Assembly (NCBI GenBank): GCA_031267775.1
Contig: JAIRYL010000195.1
Span: forward strand, 1-22,653
DNA from: Tannerellaceae bacterium
GTDB taxonomy: Bacteria; Bacteroidota; Bacteroidia; Bacteroidales; Tannerellaceae
Direction: 5' to 3'
DNA length: 22,653 nt
Shown here: piece after piece, positions 1-7,641 of the stretch
Layout of the letters: each line of letters opens with the position of its first letter
How positions within the stretch are numbered: the first letter of the stretch is position 1
Notes under the pieces: model-generated
Seen by the model: the letters and a program-made list of their open reading frames with translations, nothing else
What the model was told of the DNA's origin: nothing
Database searches by the model: none
Position numbers and translations under genes: made by a program

Positions 1-1
1 T

Positions 2-1039
2 ACCCATATTACGCATGAACTCTGTACGCCCTTAACCTTGATTAACGGGATAATGGATAATATGCATTCTTTTGCCGTTACAAAATCGGAAGCGTTCTAT
101 AACGAAAACATACGGATACTGCGTAATAATGTAAGGGGGCTGAATGAATTGATACAGCAGATTCTCGACTTCAGGAAAATAGAAGAATCCGGTTTTGTCG
201 AGCTGAAAACAGAAAGGATCAATCTGTCCGAACTGGAAGCGCGAAAAACCGTGGGGGAAGAATCGCCCAAACCGCTTGTGCTGGCGGTAGACGGTAACAG
301 GGATATTGTTTGGCTGATAAAGAATACGCTGTCGGCAGAATATGAAACGGTAGAAGCTTCGGGCGCTTTGGAAGCGCTGCAGGTACTGCGGAAACATATT
401 CCCGCGCTGATTATACTGGATATGCTTGCGCCGGAAATAAACGGGCTGGAGTTTATCAGGCAAATAAAGGCCGATAAGCAGACAAGACATATCCCCGTCA
501 TCATAGTGTCGGCCAAAATGAGCGCAAGGGAGCAGGCGGAAGGGTTAAATGCCGGGGCGGATCTGTATCTGGCCAAGCCTTTTTCTTCTATCGTTTTACG
601 TTCGGCCGTCAACCGGCTTATTTCTACCAAAAGAGATTTGAAAGATTACTATTACTCGCCCGAAAGCGCGTACGAATGGTACGACGGACAGTTGTTGCAT
701 CAGGAAGATAAAGACTTTATGGAGCTGGTAATTAAAACGATACGCGAAAATATGGATACAGACAACTTCCGTCCCGAAATTATTGCGGAAAAAACAGGCT
801 TGAGCGCGCGCAGTTTTTACCGCAAGTTTAAAAAGATAGCCTCTCTTTCGCCTACGGATTTTATTAAGGATTACAGATTGAGCTATGCCGCCAAACTGTT
901 AATTACCACAAACCTCAGCATTCAGGAAGTAATATATAAGGTAGGAATCAGTAATAAATCATATTTCTACCGCGAATTTTTCAAGAAATACCAGCTTACG
1001 CCCAAAGCATACCGGACGGGAGAAAAAAAGGGGGTGTAA
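2..1039 (+). CDS. Hybrid two-component regulator (HTCS type), 3' part, lacking the kinase ATPase domain
   Basis: The reading frame is open to the left window edge, so the gene is partial at its 5' end; an internal TTG at 38 is not a real start. Visible in order: a HisKA dimerisation helix with phospho-acceptor His at nt 14-16 in a HELCTPLT box (the family usually has HELRTPLT), a receiver domain from about nt 272 with phospho-acceptor Asp at 419-421, conserved Ser in VIIVSAK and Lys at 575-577, then an AraC-type double helix-turn-helix (nt about 715-1025). The receiver acidic pocket reads VDGN rather than a paired acidic motif. Only about 85 residues separate the H-box from the receiver, so the ~150-residue HATPase domain with its N and G boxes is absent. 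HTCS proteins normally sense a glycan fragment in the periplasm and activate nearby polysaccharide-utilisation genes; the GH92 genes downstream are the obvious candidates (inference). It may be a degenerate or kinase-dead regulator. Confidence 0.9.
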   Translation, partial: THITHELCTPLTLINGIMDNMHSFAVTKSEAFYNENIRILRNNVRGLNELIQQILDFRKIEESGFVELKTERINLSELEARKTVGEESPKPLVLAVDGNRDIVWLIKNTLSAEYETVEASGALEALQVLRKHIPALIILDMLAPEINGLEFIRQIKADKQTRHIPVIIVSAKMSAREQAEGLNAGADLYLAKPFSSIVLRSAVNRLISTKRDLKDYYYSPESAYEWYDGQLLHQEDKDFMELVIKTIRENMDTDNFRPEIIAEKTGLSARSFYRKFKKIASLSPTDFIKDYRLSYAAKLLITTNLSIQEVIYKVGISNKSYFYREFFKKYQLTPKAYRTGEKKGV

Positions 1040-1127
1040 CCCGCGAGCCACGCCTGATTGGGGGGGCGCTTGCGGATAAAATGGGCGCTCCCCTGCGCAT
1101 TTTGCCCGAAAACAGGGCGAATACCGG

Positions 1128-1401
1128 AAAAACCATACAGGAAAAAAAAAAAATCTCCCGGATGATGGAAAAAAACATAGGGGTGATGAAAGCAAACATA
1201 GGGGTGATGAAAACAAAAAGGCTTAAAAAAAGCAAAAAAAGCGCGTGATGAAAAACAAACAGGCGTATGATGAAAAAAAACATAGGGGTGATAAAAACAA
1301 AAAGGCTTAAAAAAAGCAAAAAAAGCGCGTGATGAAAAGCAAACATGCGGGCGATGGAAACAAACATGCGGGAGATTTTTTTTTTTTCCTGTATGGTTTT
1401 T
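1128..1401. repeat. Perfect 33-bp inverted repeats enclosing a 21-bp-periodic array
   Basis: Positions 1128-1160 (AAAAACCATACAGG, 12 A, TCTCCCG) are the exact reverse complement of 1369-1401. The 208 bp between them is a tandem array of a 21-bp unit like AAACATAGGGGTGATGAAA plus two bases; good copies start at 1173, 1194, 1257, 1278, 1341 and 1362, and the intervening segments (1215, 1236, 1299, 1320) are more diverged units of the same length. A higher-order 84-bp duplication is visible: 1194-1261 and 1278-1345 differ at two positions. A-tracts recur every 21 bp, about two helical turns, which predicts curved DNA. Not a CRISPR array: there are no unique spacers. Function unknown. Confidence 0.85.
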
Positions 1402-1575
1402 GGCGAATTTGGCGCAAAAGAACCGTTTACCACTTCCTTTTTCCCCTGTACGGGTTGGGCGTCCGGCTTTTCGCGTTCGGTTCTGCCGTTTTCCGCCGTC
1501 TATTTTTTATATTCCACTTTGCCGGTTTTCCTCTCGCGCAGCGCGCGAAGAATTGCAGCGGAAAGCCCGGGATTA

Positions 1576-1710
1576 AATGAAGAATTAAAAATTAAGAATT
1601 AAGAATTAGCAATTGGATCAGACGCTTCTTGCATGGGTAGAATGATTGCTGCAGCCTTTTTTTTGTTCGATTTATTTTAATTTTTCATTTTTAATTTTTA
1701 ATTCTTCATT
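1576..1710. repeat. AT-rich inverted-repeat pair (20-bp perfect arms)
   Basis: The arm AATGAAGAATTAAAAATTAA at 1576-1595 is exactly repeated in inverse orientation at 1691-1710, enclosing 95 bp. Both arms continue into related AATTAAGAATTA-type runs on their inner sides. No open reading frame fits inside. It resembles a small palindromic (MITE- or REP-like) element, but no target-site duplication or transposase was identified. Confidence 0.6.
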
Positions 1711-1755
1711 CAGTAAGTTCTCCATTCTCTTGCAGTGTCTTGCGTATCAGAAAAA

Positions 1756-1795
1756 GCGTCATGCTTTACCAGCCGGTAAGGTATGACGCCTTTTT
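1756..1795. terminator. Bidirectional intrinsic terminator
   Basis: A 15-bp stem (1756-1770 with 1775-1789, GCGTCATGCTTTACC against GGTAAGGTATGACGC, two non-Watson-Crick positions) encloses the loop AGCC. It is preceded by five A and followed by CTTTTT, so it can act in both directions. It insulates the GH92 genes from upstream transcription, which implies they have their own promoter in 1800-2147. Confidence 0.8.
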
Positions 1796-2040
1796 GGTAT
1801 AGCAGGACATGCGTTTGTTTAGCTCAAATCTCTACTATTGCCGCAGTTTAAGTATGTAAAATCATACCGGGAAAAACAAAAAACAGCAGTCTGATAACGC
1901 TGGGAAACCGGCCCGGTGATTTTTTTAAAAAACGCCGGCATGATTTTCTAAAAATATCATAATGATTCGGACATATCGCATAGGGGAGGCATGCGGAAGG
2001 CAAACGCAAAACGCCGGCGTCTATCGCCGAAACGTCTACA

Positions 2041-2112
2041 AATAATGACCTTTTTTTTTGAATAATAACATCCTTTTTTTTTCTAATGCATTAGTTTTAT
2101 GTTATTTTGCAC
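2041..2112 (+). promoter_or_regulatory. Candidate control region of the GH92 pair: direct repeats, palindrome and weak promoter
   Basis: Two similar 20-bp blocks stand head to tail: AATAATGACC plus T9 from 2041 and AATAATAACATCC plus T9 from 2061. A perfect 12-bp palindrome CTAATGCATTAG follows at 2083-2094, then TTATTTTG about 10 bases on, one mismatch from the Bacteroidota -7 element TAnnTTTG. AraC-type output domains often bind direct repeats just upstream of the -33 region, so this is a plausible operator. Placement is by eye only. Confidence 0.4.
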
Positions 2113-2147
2113 GTAACTAAAAATGTATTTAATTATAGATTCAAATC

Positions 2148-4451
2148 ATGAAAAACAGTTGCTTTATGGCTATGTTTATAATAGCCTTTTTCTTTTGGAC
2201 GGCGCAATCTGCCAGGGCGGACAGCGCCGGTTTCGACCCCGTGGAATACGTAAATCCCCTGATGGGTACTCAGTCTACCTTCGAACTTTCTACCGGCAAC
2301 ACCTATCCAGCCATCGCGCGCCCCTGGGGTATGAACTTCTGGACGCCCCAAACCGGGAAAATGGGCAATGGCTGGACGTATGTGTATACGGCAAATAAAA
2401 TACGCGGATTTAAGCAAACGCACCAGCCAAGCCCCTGGATAAACGATTACGGACAATTCTCCCTCATGCCCGTAGTGGGGAAGCCTGTGTTTGACGAAGA
2501 ACAGCGCGCCAGTTGGTTCTCGCACAAAGGCGAAATAGCCAAACCTTATTATTACAAAGTCTACCTGGCAGAATACGACGTGGTAACGGAAATTACGCCT
2601 ACCGAACGGGCGGCCATGTTTCGTTTTACCTTCCCCCAGAGCGATCAGTCTTATATCGTAGCCGATGCTTTCGACAAAGGTTCTTACATTAAAATCATCC
2701 CCGAAACCAACCGGATCACAGGCTATACCACCCGCAACAGCGGCGGCGTGCCGGCTAATTTCAAAAACTACTTCGTGATAGAATTTGACAAGCCTTTTAC
2801 GTATAAGATGGTTTTTGCCGACGGCGTATTAAATGAATCGATAATAGAAAAAGCAGCCGGACATGCCGGCGCTATCATAGGCTTCAAAACCAGCAAGGGC
2901 GAAGTTGTACATGCCCGCGTAGCCTCCTCCTTCATCAGCTTTGAACAGGCCGAAATAAACCTGAACGAATTAGCCGGCGACAGCTTCAATACCCTTGTAG
3001 ACAAAGGAAAAACGGCCTGGAACAACGTATTGAGGAAAATAGAAATTGAAGGAGGAAGCTCGGATCAGTACCGTACCTTCTATTCCTGCCTCTACCGTTC
3101 GCTGCTGTTCCCGCGCAAACTCTACGAAACAGACGCCAGCGGAAACATCGTTCATTACAGCCCCTACAACGGGCAAACGCTACCTGGATACATGTTTACC
3201 GATACCGGATTCTGGGATACCTTCCGTTGCCTTTTCCCGTTTCTTAATTTAATGTATCCATCCATCAATAAAGAAATGCAGGAAGGATTGATAAACGCTT
3301 ACAAAGAAAGCGGCTTCTTCCCCGAATGGGCTAGCCCCGGACACCGCGACTGCATGATAGGAAACAACTCGGCCTCCATTCTGGTAGACGCTTACATGAA
3401 AGGCGTACGGGTAGACGATCTGGAATCGTTATATAAAGGACTGATACATGGCGCCGAAAACGTGCATCCCGCCGTCCGTTCCACCGGACGTTTCGGACAC
3501 GAGTATTATAACAAGGATGGATACGTTCCCTACGACGTGAAAATCCGCGAAAGCGCGGCCCGTACGCTCGAATATGCTTATAGCGACTGGTGTATCTACG
3601 CCATCGCCAAAGAATTAAAACGTCCCCGCAAGGAAATAGACCTCTTTGCCAAACGGGCTATGAACTATAAAAACCTCTTTGACCCGGATACCAGACTGAT
3701 GCGCGGCAAAAACCTGGACGGTACTTTCCAGTCTCCTTTCTCGCCGCTGAAGTGGGGCGACGCCTTTACCGAAGGAAACAGTTGGCACTACACCTGGTCG
3801 GTTTTCCACGACCCGCAGGGGCTGATCGATTTAATGGGAGGCAATGCCGCTTTTGTAGAAATGCTCGACTCCGTTTTTATCGTTCCGCCTCTCTACGACG
3901 ATAGTTATTATGGTTTCCCCATCCATGAAATACGCGAAATGACGGTTATGAATATGGGCAATTATGCGCATGGCAATCAACCCGTTCAGCACATGATTTA
4001 TCTCTATAACTATGCCGGCGAACCCTGGAAGGCTCAATACTGGCTGCGCGAAGTGATGAACCGCATGTATGCGCCCGGACCCGACGGCTATTGCGGCGAC
4101 GAAGACAACGGACAGACCTCTGCCTGGTATGTCTTCTCTGCCTTGGGATTTTACCCCGTATGCCCCGGAACAAACGAATATGTCATGGGAGCTCCCCTGT
4201 TTAAAAAAGCGACTCTCTATTTCGAAAATGGAAACAAACTGCTGATCGACGCCCCGGATAATTCACCCGAAAACAGATACATTGAATCAACCTCTTTCAA
4301 TGGAATCGTTTCAACAAAGAATTATCTGAAACATACGGATATACAAAACGGAGGCAGGCTATTGATCAAAATGGTCGGCAAACCCGATAAAAACAGAGGG
4401 ATTAACAAAGAGGATTTCCCCTATTCTTTTTCCAGTAACGAAAATAAATAA
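2148..4451 (+). CDS. GH92 family alpha-mannosidase, secreted
   Basis: 767 residues, usual length for family GH92, calcium-dependent exo-alpha-mannosidases acting on N-glycans or mannans. A Sec signal peptide (hydrophobic residues about 6-18, AxA cleavage site SARA before Asp26) sends it to the periplasm or beyond; there is no lipobox. The N-terminal beta-sandwich begins YVNPLMGT, and the (alpha/alpha)6 catalytic domain carries TEGNSWHYTW with Glu542, and GDEDNGQTSAWY with Asp651 and Asp653. The spacing Glu to Asp (109 and 111 residues) equals that of the general acid and base residues reported for Bacteroides Bt3990 (Glu533, Asp642, Asp644, from memory), which supports an active enzyme. The start at 2148 is chosen because the signal peptide follows it at once. 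It is the first gene of a two-gene unit. Exact linkage specificity cannot be read. Confidence 0.93.
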   Translation: MKNSCFMAMFIIAFFFWTAQSARADSAGFDPVEYVNPLMGTQSTFELSTGNTYPAIARPWGMNFWTPQTGKMGNGWTYVYTANKIRGFKQTHQPSPWINDYGQFSLMPVVGKPVFDEEQRASWFSHKGEIAKPYYYKVYLAEYDVVTEITPTERAAMFRFTFPQSDQSYIVADAFDKGSYIKIIPETNRITGYTTRNSGGVPANFKNYFVIEFDKPFTYKMVFADGVLNESIIEKAAGHAGAIIGFKTSKGEVVHARVASSFISFEQAEINLNELAGDSFNTLVDKGKTAWNNVLRKIEIEGGSSDQYRTFYSCLYRSLLFPRKLYETDASGNIVHYSPYNGQTLPGYMFTDTGFWDTFRCLFPFLNLMYPSINKEMQEGLINAYKESGFFPEWASPGHRDCMIGNNSASILVDAYMKGVRVDDLESLYKGLIHGAENVHPAVRSTGRFGHEYYNKDGYVPYDVKIRESAARTLEYAYSDWCIYAIAKELKRPRKEIDLFAKRAMNYKNLFDPDTRLMRGKNLDGTFQSPFSPLKWGDAFTEGNSWHYTWSVFHDPQGLIDLMGGNAAFVEMLDSVFIVPPLYDDSYYGFPIHEIREMTVMNMGNYAHGNQPVQHMIYLYNYAGEPWKAQYWLREVMNRMYAPGPDGYCGDEDNGQTSAWYVFSALGFYPVCPGTNEYVMGAPLFKKATLYFENGNKLLIDAPDNSPENRYIESTSFNGIVSTKNYLKHTDIQNGGRLLIKMVGKPDKNRGINKEDFPYSFSSNENK

Positions 4452-4459
4452 ATACGATT

Positions 4460-6673
4460 ATGAAACGTAAAGTATGTTTAGCAGCGATAACAATAGGGCT
4501 GCTTACTTCCTTAATAGCATGTAACGGCAACGGAAACGCAGTTTCCGCAGCCAAAGAACCGGTTGATTACGTAAATCCTTATATGGGCAATATCAGCCAT
4601 TTACTGGTACCTACGTATCCCACTACTCAATTGCCGAACAGTATGATGCGGATATTCCCGGTTCGGGCAGGACATACCGTCGACCGTCTGGATGGTCTGC
4701 CATTGATCGTAACCAACCATCGCCGGATAACGCATTTTACCGTTACTCCTTTTTTGGGAAACAAAGAAAAACTTGCGCAGGGATTAAATTATGACAGAGA
4801 AAAAATTACGCCCTACCGTTATCAGGTCTATCTGGACGACGACGCCATTGAGGTAGACTACGCCCCCTCTCACCGGAGCGCCGTCTATACCTTCGTTTTC
4901 GAAAAAGAAGGAACGCCGCGTCTGATCTTTAACTGCGGAAAAGGAAAACTGACAGCCGAAAACAACGCGATAAGCGGTTATCAACCCTTAAACCAAAAGA
5001 CCAGCGTCTATTTCTATGCCGAAACCAGCGTCGCCCCCGTACAAAGCGAATTCTCGGAATCTTCTTTACTTATAACAATGCCCGAAAACGCGCGTAGCCT
5101 GAGCCTGCGCTACGGCATATCCTACATCAGCGAAGAACAGGCTAAAAAGAATTTGGAAAAAGAAATATCCGGCTATAACGTCGACGACGTAGCAAAAGCC
5201 GGACGGCAAAAATGGAACGAAGCCCTGAGCAAAATTAAGATAGAAGGCGGAACAGACAACGACAAAACGGTATTCTACACCTCCCTCTATCGCTCCTGCG
5301 AACGCCCTGTCAACCTGAGCGAAGACGGATATTATTTCAGCGCCTACGATGGAAAAGTACACGCCGACGGCGGACAGGACTTTTATACCGACGACTGGAT
5401 TTGGGATACTTACAGAGCCGCTCATCCGCTCCGCATATTAATCAACCGGGAAGTTGAAAACGACGTAGTCCGTTCCTATCTCTTGATGGCCGAAGAGAAA
5501 GGTACAAACTGGATGCCTACTTTCCCCGAAGTTACAGGCGACGCTCATTGTATGAACTCAAATCATGCAGTAGCCTCTGTAATCGACGCATACGTCAAAG
5601 GTTTGCGCGGCTTCGATTTGGAAAAAGCCTATTTAGCCTGCAGGGAAGCTATCGAAGGAAAATCATTGATACCTTGGGTTGAAATACCTGCGGGAGAATT
5701 GGATGACTTTTACAAAGAGCAGGGCTATTTCCCGGCATTAAAACCCGGAGAGAAAGAGACGGTATCTACTGTCCATTCATGGGAAAAGCGTCAGCCCATT
5801 GCCGTTACCTTGGGCACGTCTTACGACCATTGGTGTCTTTCCCTGATTGCCCGTGAATTAGGTAAAACCGACGACGCCGCTTTGTTCCTGAATCGTTCCT
5901 ACAATTACCGCAATGTATTTAATCCCGAAACAGGCTTTTTCCACCCGAAAGACAAGGATGGAGCTTTTATAGAAGGGGTAGACTATCGCTATTCGGGCGG
6001 TTTGGGCGCCCGCGATTATTATGACGAAAACAACGGATACATCTACCGTTGGGACGTGCAGCACAATATCGGCGATTTGGTCTCGCTTATTGGCGGAAAT
6101 GAAGCCTTTGTAAATGCCCTCGACCAAATGTTCAGCGAACCCTTGGGAAAATCGAAATGGGAATTTTACGCTGCATTGCCGGATCATACCGGAAACGTAG
6201 GACAATTTTCCATGGCCAACGAACCTTGTCTGCATATACCTTATTTATATAACTATGCCGGACAACCCTGGAAAACGCAGAAGCGGATTCGCACCTTGCT
6301 TGATCAATGGTTTCGCAACGATTTGATGGGCATACCGGGAGACGAAGATGGCGGCGGCATGTCGGCTTTTGTCGTATTCAGTCAGATGGGCTTTTATCCG
6401 GTTACGCCCGGTTCTCCCACTTACAATATAGGTAGTCCGGTCTTTTCAACTGTAAAAATAGATTTGGGTAATAATACGTATTTTGAAGTTATAGCAAACA
6501 ATGCTTCCGCTGAAAATAAATATATTCAATCGGCTACATTAAACGGAAAAGAACTGAATCAGGCCTGGTTCAATCACGATGAAATAAAGGATGGCGGCCT
6601 GTTAGTCTTCGAAATGGGATCCAAAGCCAATAAAGAATGGGGGAAAAATACGCCTCCTCCTTCAGTCGATTGA
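4460..6673 (+). CDS. GH92 family glycosidase, lipoprotein, divergent
   Basis: 737 residues, starting 8 bp after the first GH92 gene and so probably co-transcribed. A type II signal peptide with lipobox LIAC (Cys21) predicts a lipid anchor; the residues after Cys are NGNG, not the acidic surface-export signal common in this phylum, so periplasmic anchoring is as likely as the cell surface. The GH92 frame is clear: YVNPYMG near the N-terminus, ENNGYIYRW with the putative general acid Glu523, and GDEDGGGMSAF with Asp628 and Asp630. The sugar-contact region differs from its neighbour: the N-terminal motif around KQTHQPSPW of the first enzyme is replaced by THFTVTPFLG, and TEGNSWHYTW by ENNGYIYRW. 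It is probably an alpha-mannosidase-fold enzyme with another substrate preference. The last 250 bp are more AT-rich than the rest. Confidence 0.88.
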   Translation: MKRKVCLAAITIGLLTSLIACNGNGNAVSAAKEPVDYVNPYMGNISHLLVPTYPTTQLPNSMMRIFPVRAGHTVDRLDGLPLIVTNHRRITHFTVTPFLGNKEKLAQGLNYDREKITPYRYQVYLDDDAIEVDYAPSHRSAVYTFVFEKEGTPRLIFNCGKGKLTAENNAISGYQPLNQKTSVYFYAETSVAPVQSEFSESSLLITMPENARSLSLRYGISYISEEQAKKNLEKEISGYNVDDVAKAGRQKWNEALSKIKIEGGTDNDKTVFYTSLYRSCERPVNLSEDGYYFSAYDGKVHADGGQDFYTDDWIWDTYRAAHPLRILINREVENDVVRSYLLMAEEKGTNWMPTFPEVTGDAHCMNSNHAVASVIDAYVKGLRGFDLEKAYLACREAIEGKSLIPWVEIPAGELDDFYKEQGYFPALKPGEKETVSTVHSWEKRQPIAVTLGTSYDHWCLSLIARELGKTDDAALFLNRSYNYRNVFNPETGFFHPKDKDGAFIEGVDYRYSGGLGARDYYDENNGYIYRWDVQHNIGDLVSLIGGNEAFVNALDQMFSEPLGKSKWEFYAALPDHTGNVGQFSMANEPCLHIPYLYNYAGQPWKTQKRIRTLLDQWFRNDLMGIPGDEDGGGMSAFVVFSQMGFYPVTPGSPTYNIGSPVFSTVKIDLGNNTYFEVIANNASAENKYIQSATLNGKELNQAWFNHDEIKDGGLLVFEMGSKANKEWGKNTPPPSVD

Positions 6674-6741
6674 TGGATACATGCAACGTTTCGCTGTTTC
6701 TTCTCGTACTATATTATACATAATGATTAATAACTATTGAT

Positions 6742-7584
6742 ATGAAAAAGAGAGCATTTTTGTTTAGTATGGGTCTTTTATTATTGACAGATTCATTTAC
6801 GTTTCTTCATGCTGAAAAGATAAGGGGGAATGAGAATATTATAACGAAAGAGATTCAGGTATCCAACTTTAAAAGTATAGTTGTAGGGCCGGGAGTGGAG
6901 TGTAGCAGTCGTTTCTTTAATTTTAAGAAGAACGCATATCAATCTCCTGTCCTGAACTATACGCAAACAAAGGAAACTACCGCTCTTTCTGTTACAATGG
7001 ATGAAAATTTATTTTCATACGTAGAAATAATATCGGATGAAAATGAACTTTCTATCCGTACCCGACGAGGTATCGCTATTAACCCAAGCAGATTAGAGAT
7101 AAATGCAAGTTCTAAAGAATTGAAACAAGTAACCGTATCCGGGTGTATTGATTTTGTTACGGCTAATTCTTTTAAATCAGATCAGTTAGCTATTGATATT
7201 AGTGGAGCGAGCAATGTAAAACTGAATCATTCCGCGCAGATTGAGCTGTTTGATATCAGGATCAGCGGCGCAGGCGATTTACTGGCCGAAGAATTGGTTT
7301 GTAAAAAACTGGAAATTAATATCAGCGGCGCAGGCGATATCAAGATAAAAGGTAAAGCAGATAGAGCCAACTTCACAGTCAGCGGGGCAGGCGACATAAA
7401 TGCGTACGACTTTATTGTCGAAGACCTGGAATGTAAAGTATCCGGAAGCGGAGACGCCAAGATAATGGCTACCGAAACGCTGAACGCTTCTGTATCAGGG
7501 ATAGGCGATATTCGTTATAAAGGCAATGCTAAAGCAAATACCAGAGTTTCCGGATTTGGGGGCATTAAAAAAGTGGATAATTGA
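6742..7584 (+). CDS. Secreted head-GIN domain (DUF2807) protein
   Basis: 280 residues with a Sec signal peptide (cleavage near LHA before Glu25). The mature part fits the head-GIN/DUF2807 family: a first beta-rich block containing KSIVVGPGVE and a DENLFSYVEI strand, then a regular beta-helix. The helix shows seven [IV]SGxG-type turns (mostly [IV]SGAGDI) at about residues 153, 174, 194, 213, 233, 251 and 269, one every 18-21 residues, which is one coil each. Such proteins sit in the periplasm or on the surface of Bacteroidota; some are annotated as putative adhesins, but the function is not established. It lies 68 bp after the GH92 pair, is clearly more AT-rich, and no good promoter was seen before it. 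Confidence 0.85.
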   Translation: MKKRAFLFSMGLLLLTDSFTFLHAEKIRGNENIITKEIQVSNFKSIVVGPGVECSSRFFNFKKNAYQSPVLNYTQTKETTALSVTMDENLFSYVEIISDENELSIRTRRGIAINPSRLEINASSKELKQVTVSGCIDFVTANSFKSDQLAIDISGASNVKLNHSAQIELFDIRISGAGDLLAEELVCKKLEINISGAGDIKIKGKADRANFTVSGAGDINAYDFIVEDLECKVSGSGDAKIMATETLNASVSGIGDIRYKGNAKANTRVSGFGGIKKVDN

Positions 7585-7605
7585 AATCCGTAAGATTATT
7601 TTACC

Positions 7606-7613
7606 TATTTTTG
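7606..7613 (+). promoter_or_regulatory. Bacteroidota -7 promoter element for rfbA
   Basis: TATTTTTG matches TAnnTTTG exactly. TTG at 7581-7583 lies 22 bp upstream as a possible -33 element, overlapping the preceding stop codon. The predicted transcript start is near 7620, about 20 bases before the ATG. Confidence 0.6.
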
Positions 7614-7641
7614 TTTCAAAACGAATACAGAAAGAAAAAAC

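Larger units (their letters stand above)
1040..2147. other. 1.1-kb non-coding, repeat-rich region between regulator and GH92 genes
   Basis: No convincing gene lies here; the open frames on both strands are low-complexity or lack start context. From left to right it holds an imperfect hairpin (about 1073-1108, possible terminator of the regulator gene but without a T-run), the inverted-repeat element 1128-1401 with its 21-bp array, a GC-rich stretch with a perfect 6-bp hairpin TCGCGC-AGC-GCGCGA at 1534-1548, an AT-rich inverted-repeat pair 1576-1710, a strong terminator 1756-1795, and a candidate control region (2041-2147) before the first GH92 gene. The stretch 1800-2040 shows nothing I can name. 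Confidence 0.75.

Noticed and set aside
97..630. 177-codon minus-strand frame opposite the regulator gene
   Set aside because: Serine-rich translation typical of an antisense shadow of a real gene; the plus-strand frame has clear receiver-domain motifs.
1173..1382. CRISPR-like array
   Set aside because: The 21-bp units follow each other without unique spacers and there are no cas genes.
1128..1401. Phase-variable invertible promoter
   Set aside because: Inverted arms are present, but the interior is low-complexity with no recognisable promoter, no invertase gene is in the window, and reversal cannot be judged from one sequence. Kept only as a possibility in the findings.
996..1433. 145-codon minus-strand open frame with repeated ITPMF-type heptads
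   Set aside because: It is produced by translating the 21-bp repeat array, overlaps the inverted-repeat arms and the end of the regulator gene, and has no recognisable domain or upstream promoter.
1329..1602. Two overlapping plus-strand frames of about 84 codons
   Set aside because: They begin inside the repeat array, run through the 12-T tract in one arm, have odd composition and resemble nothing recognised.
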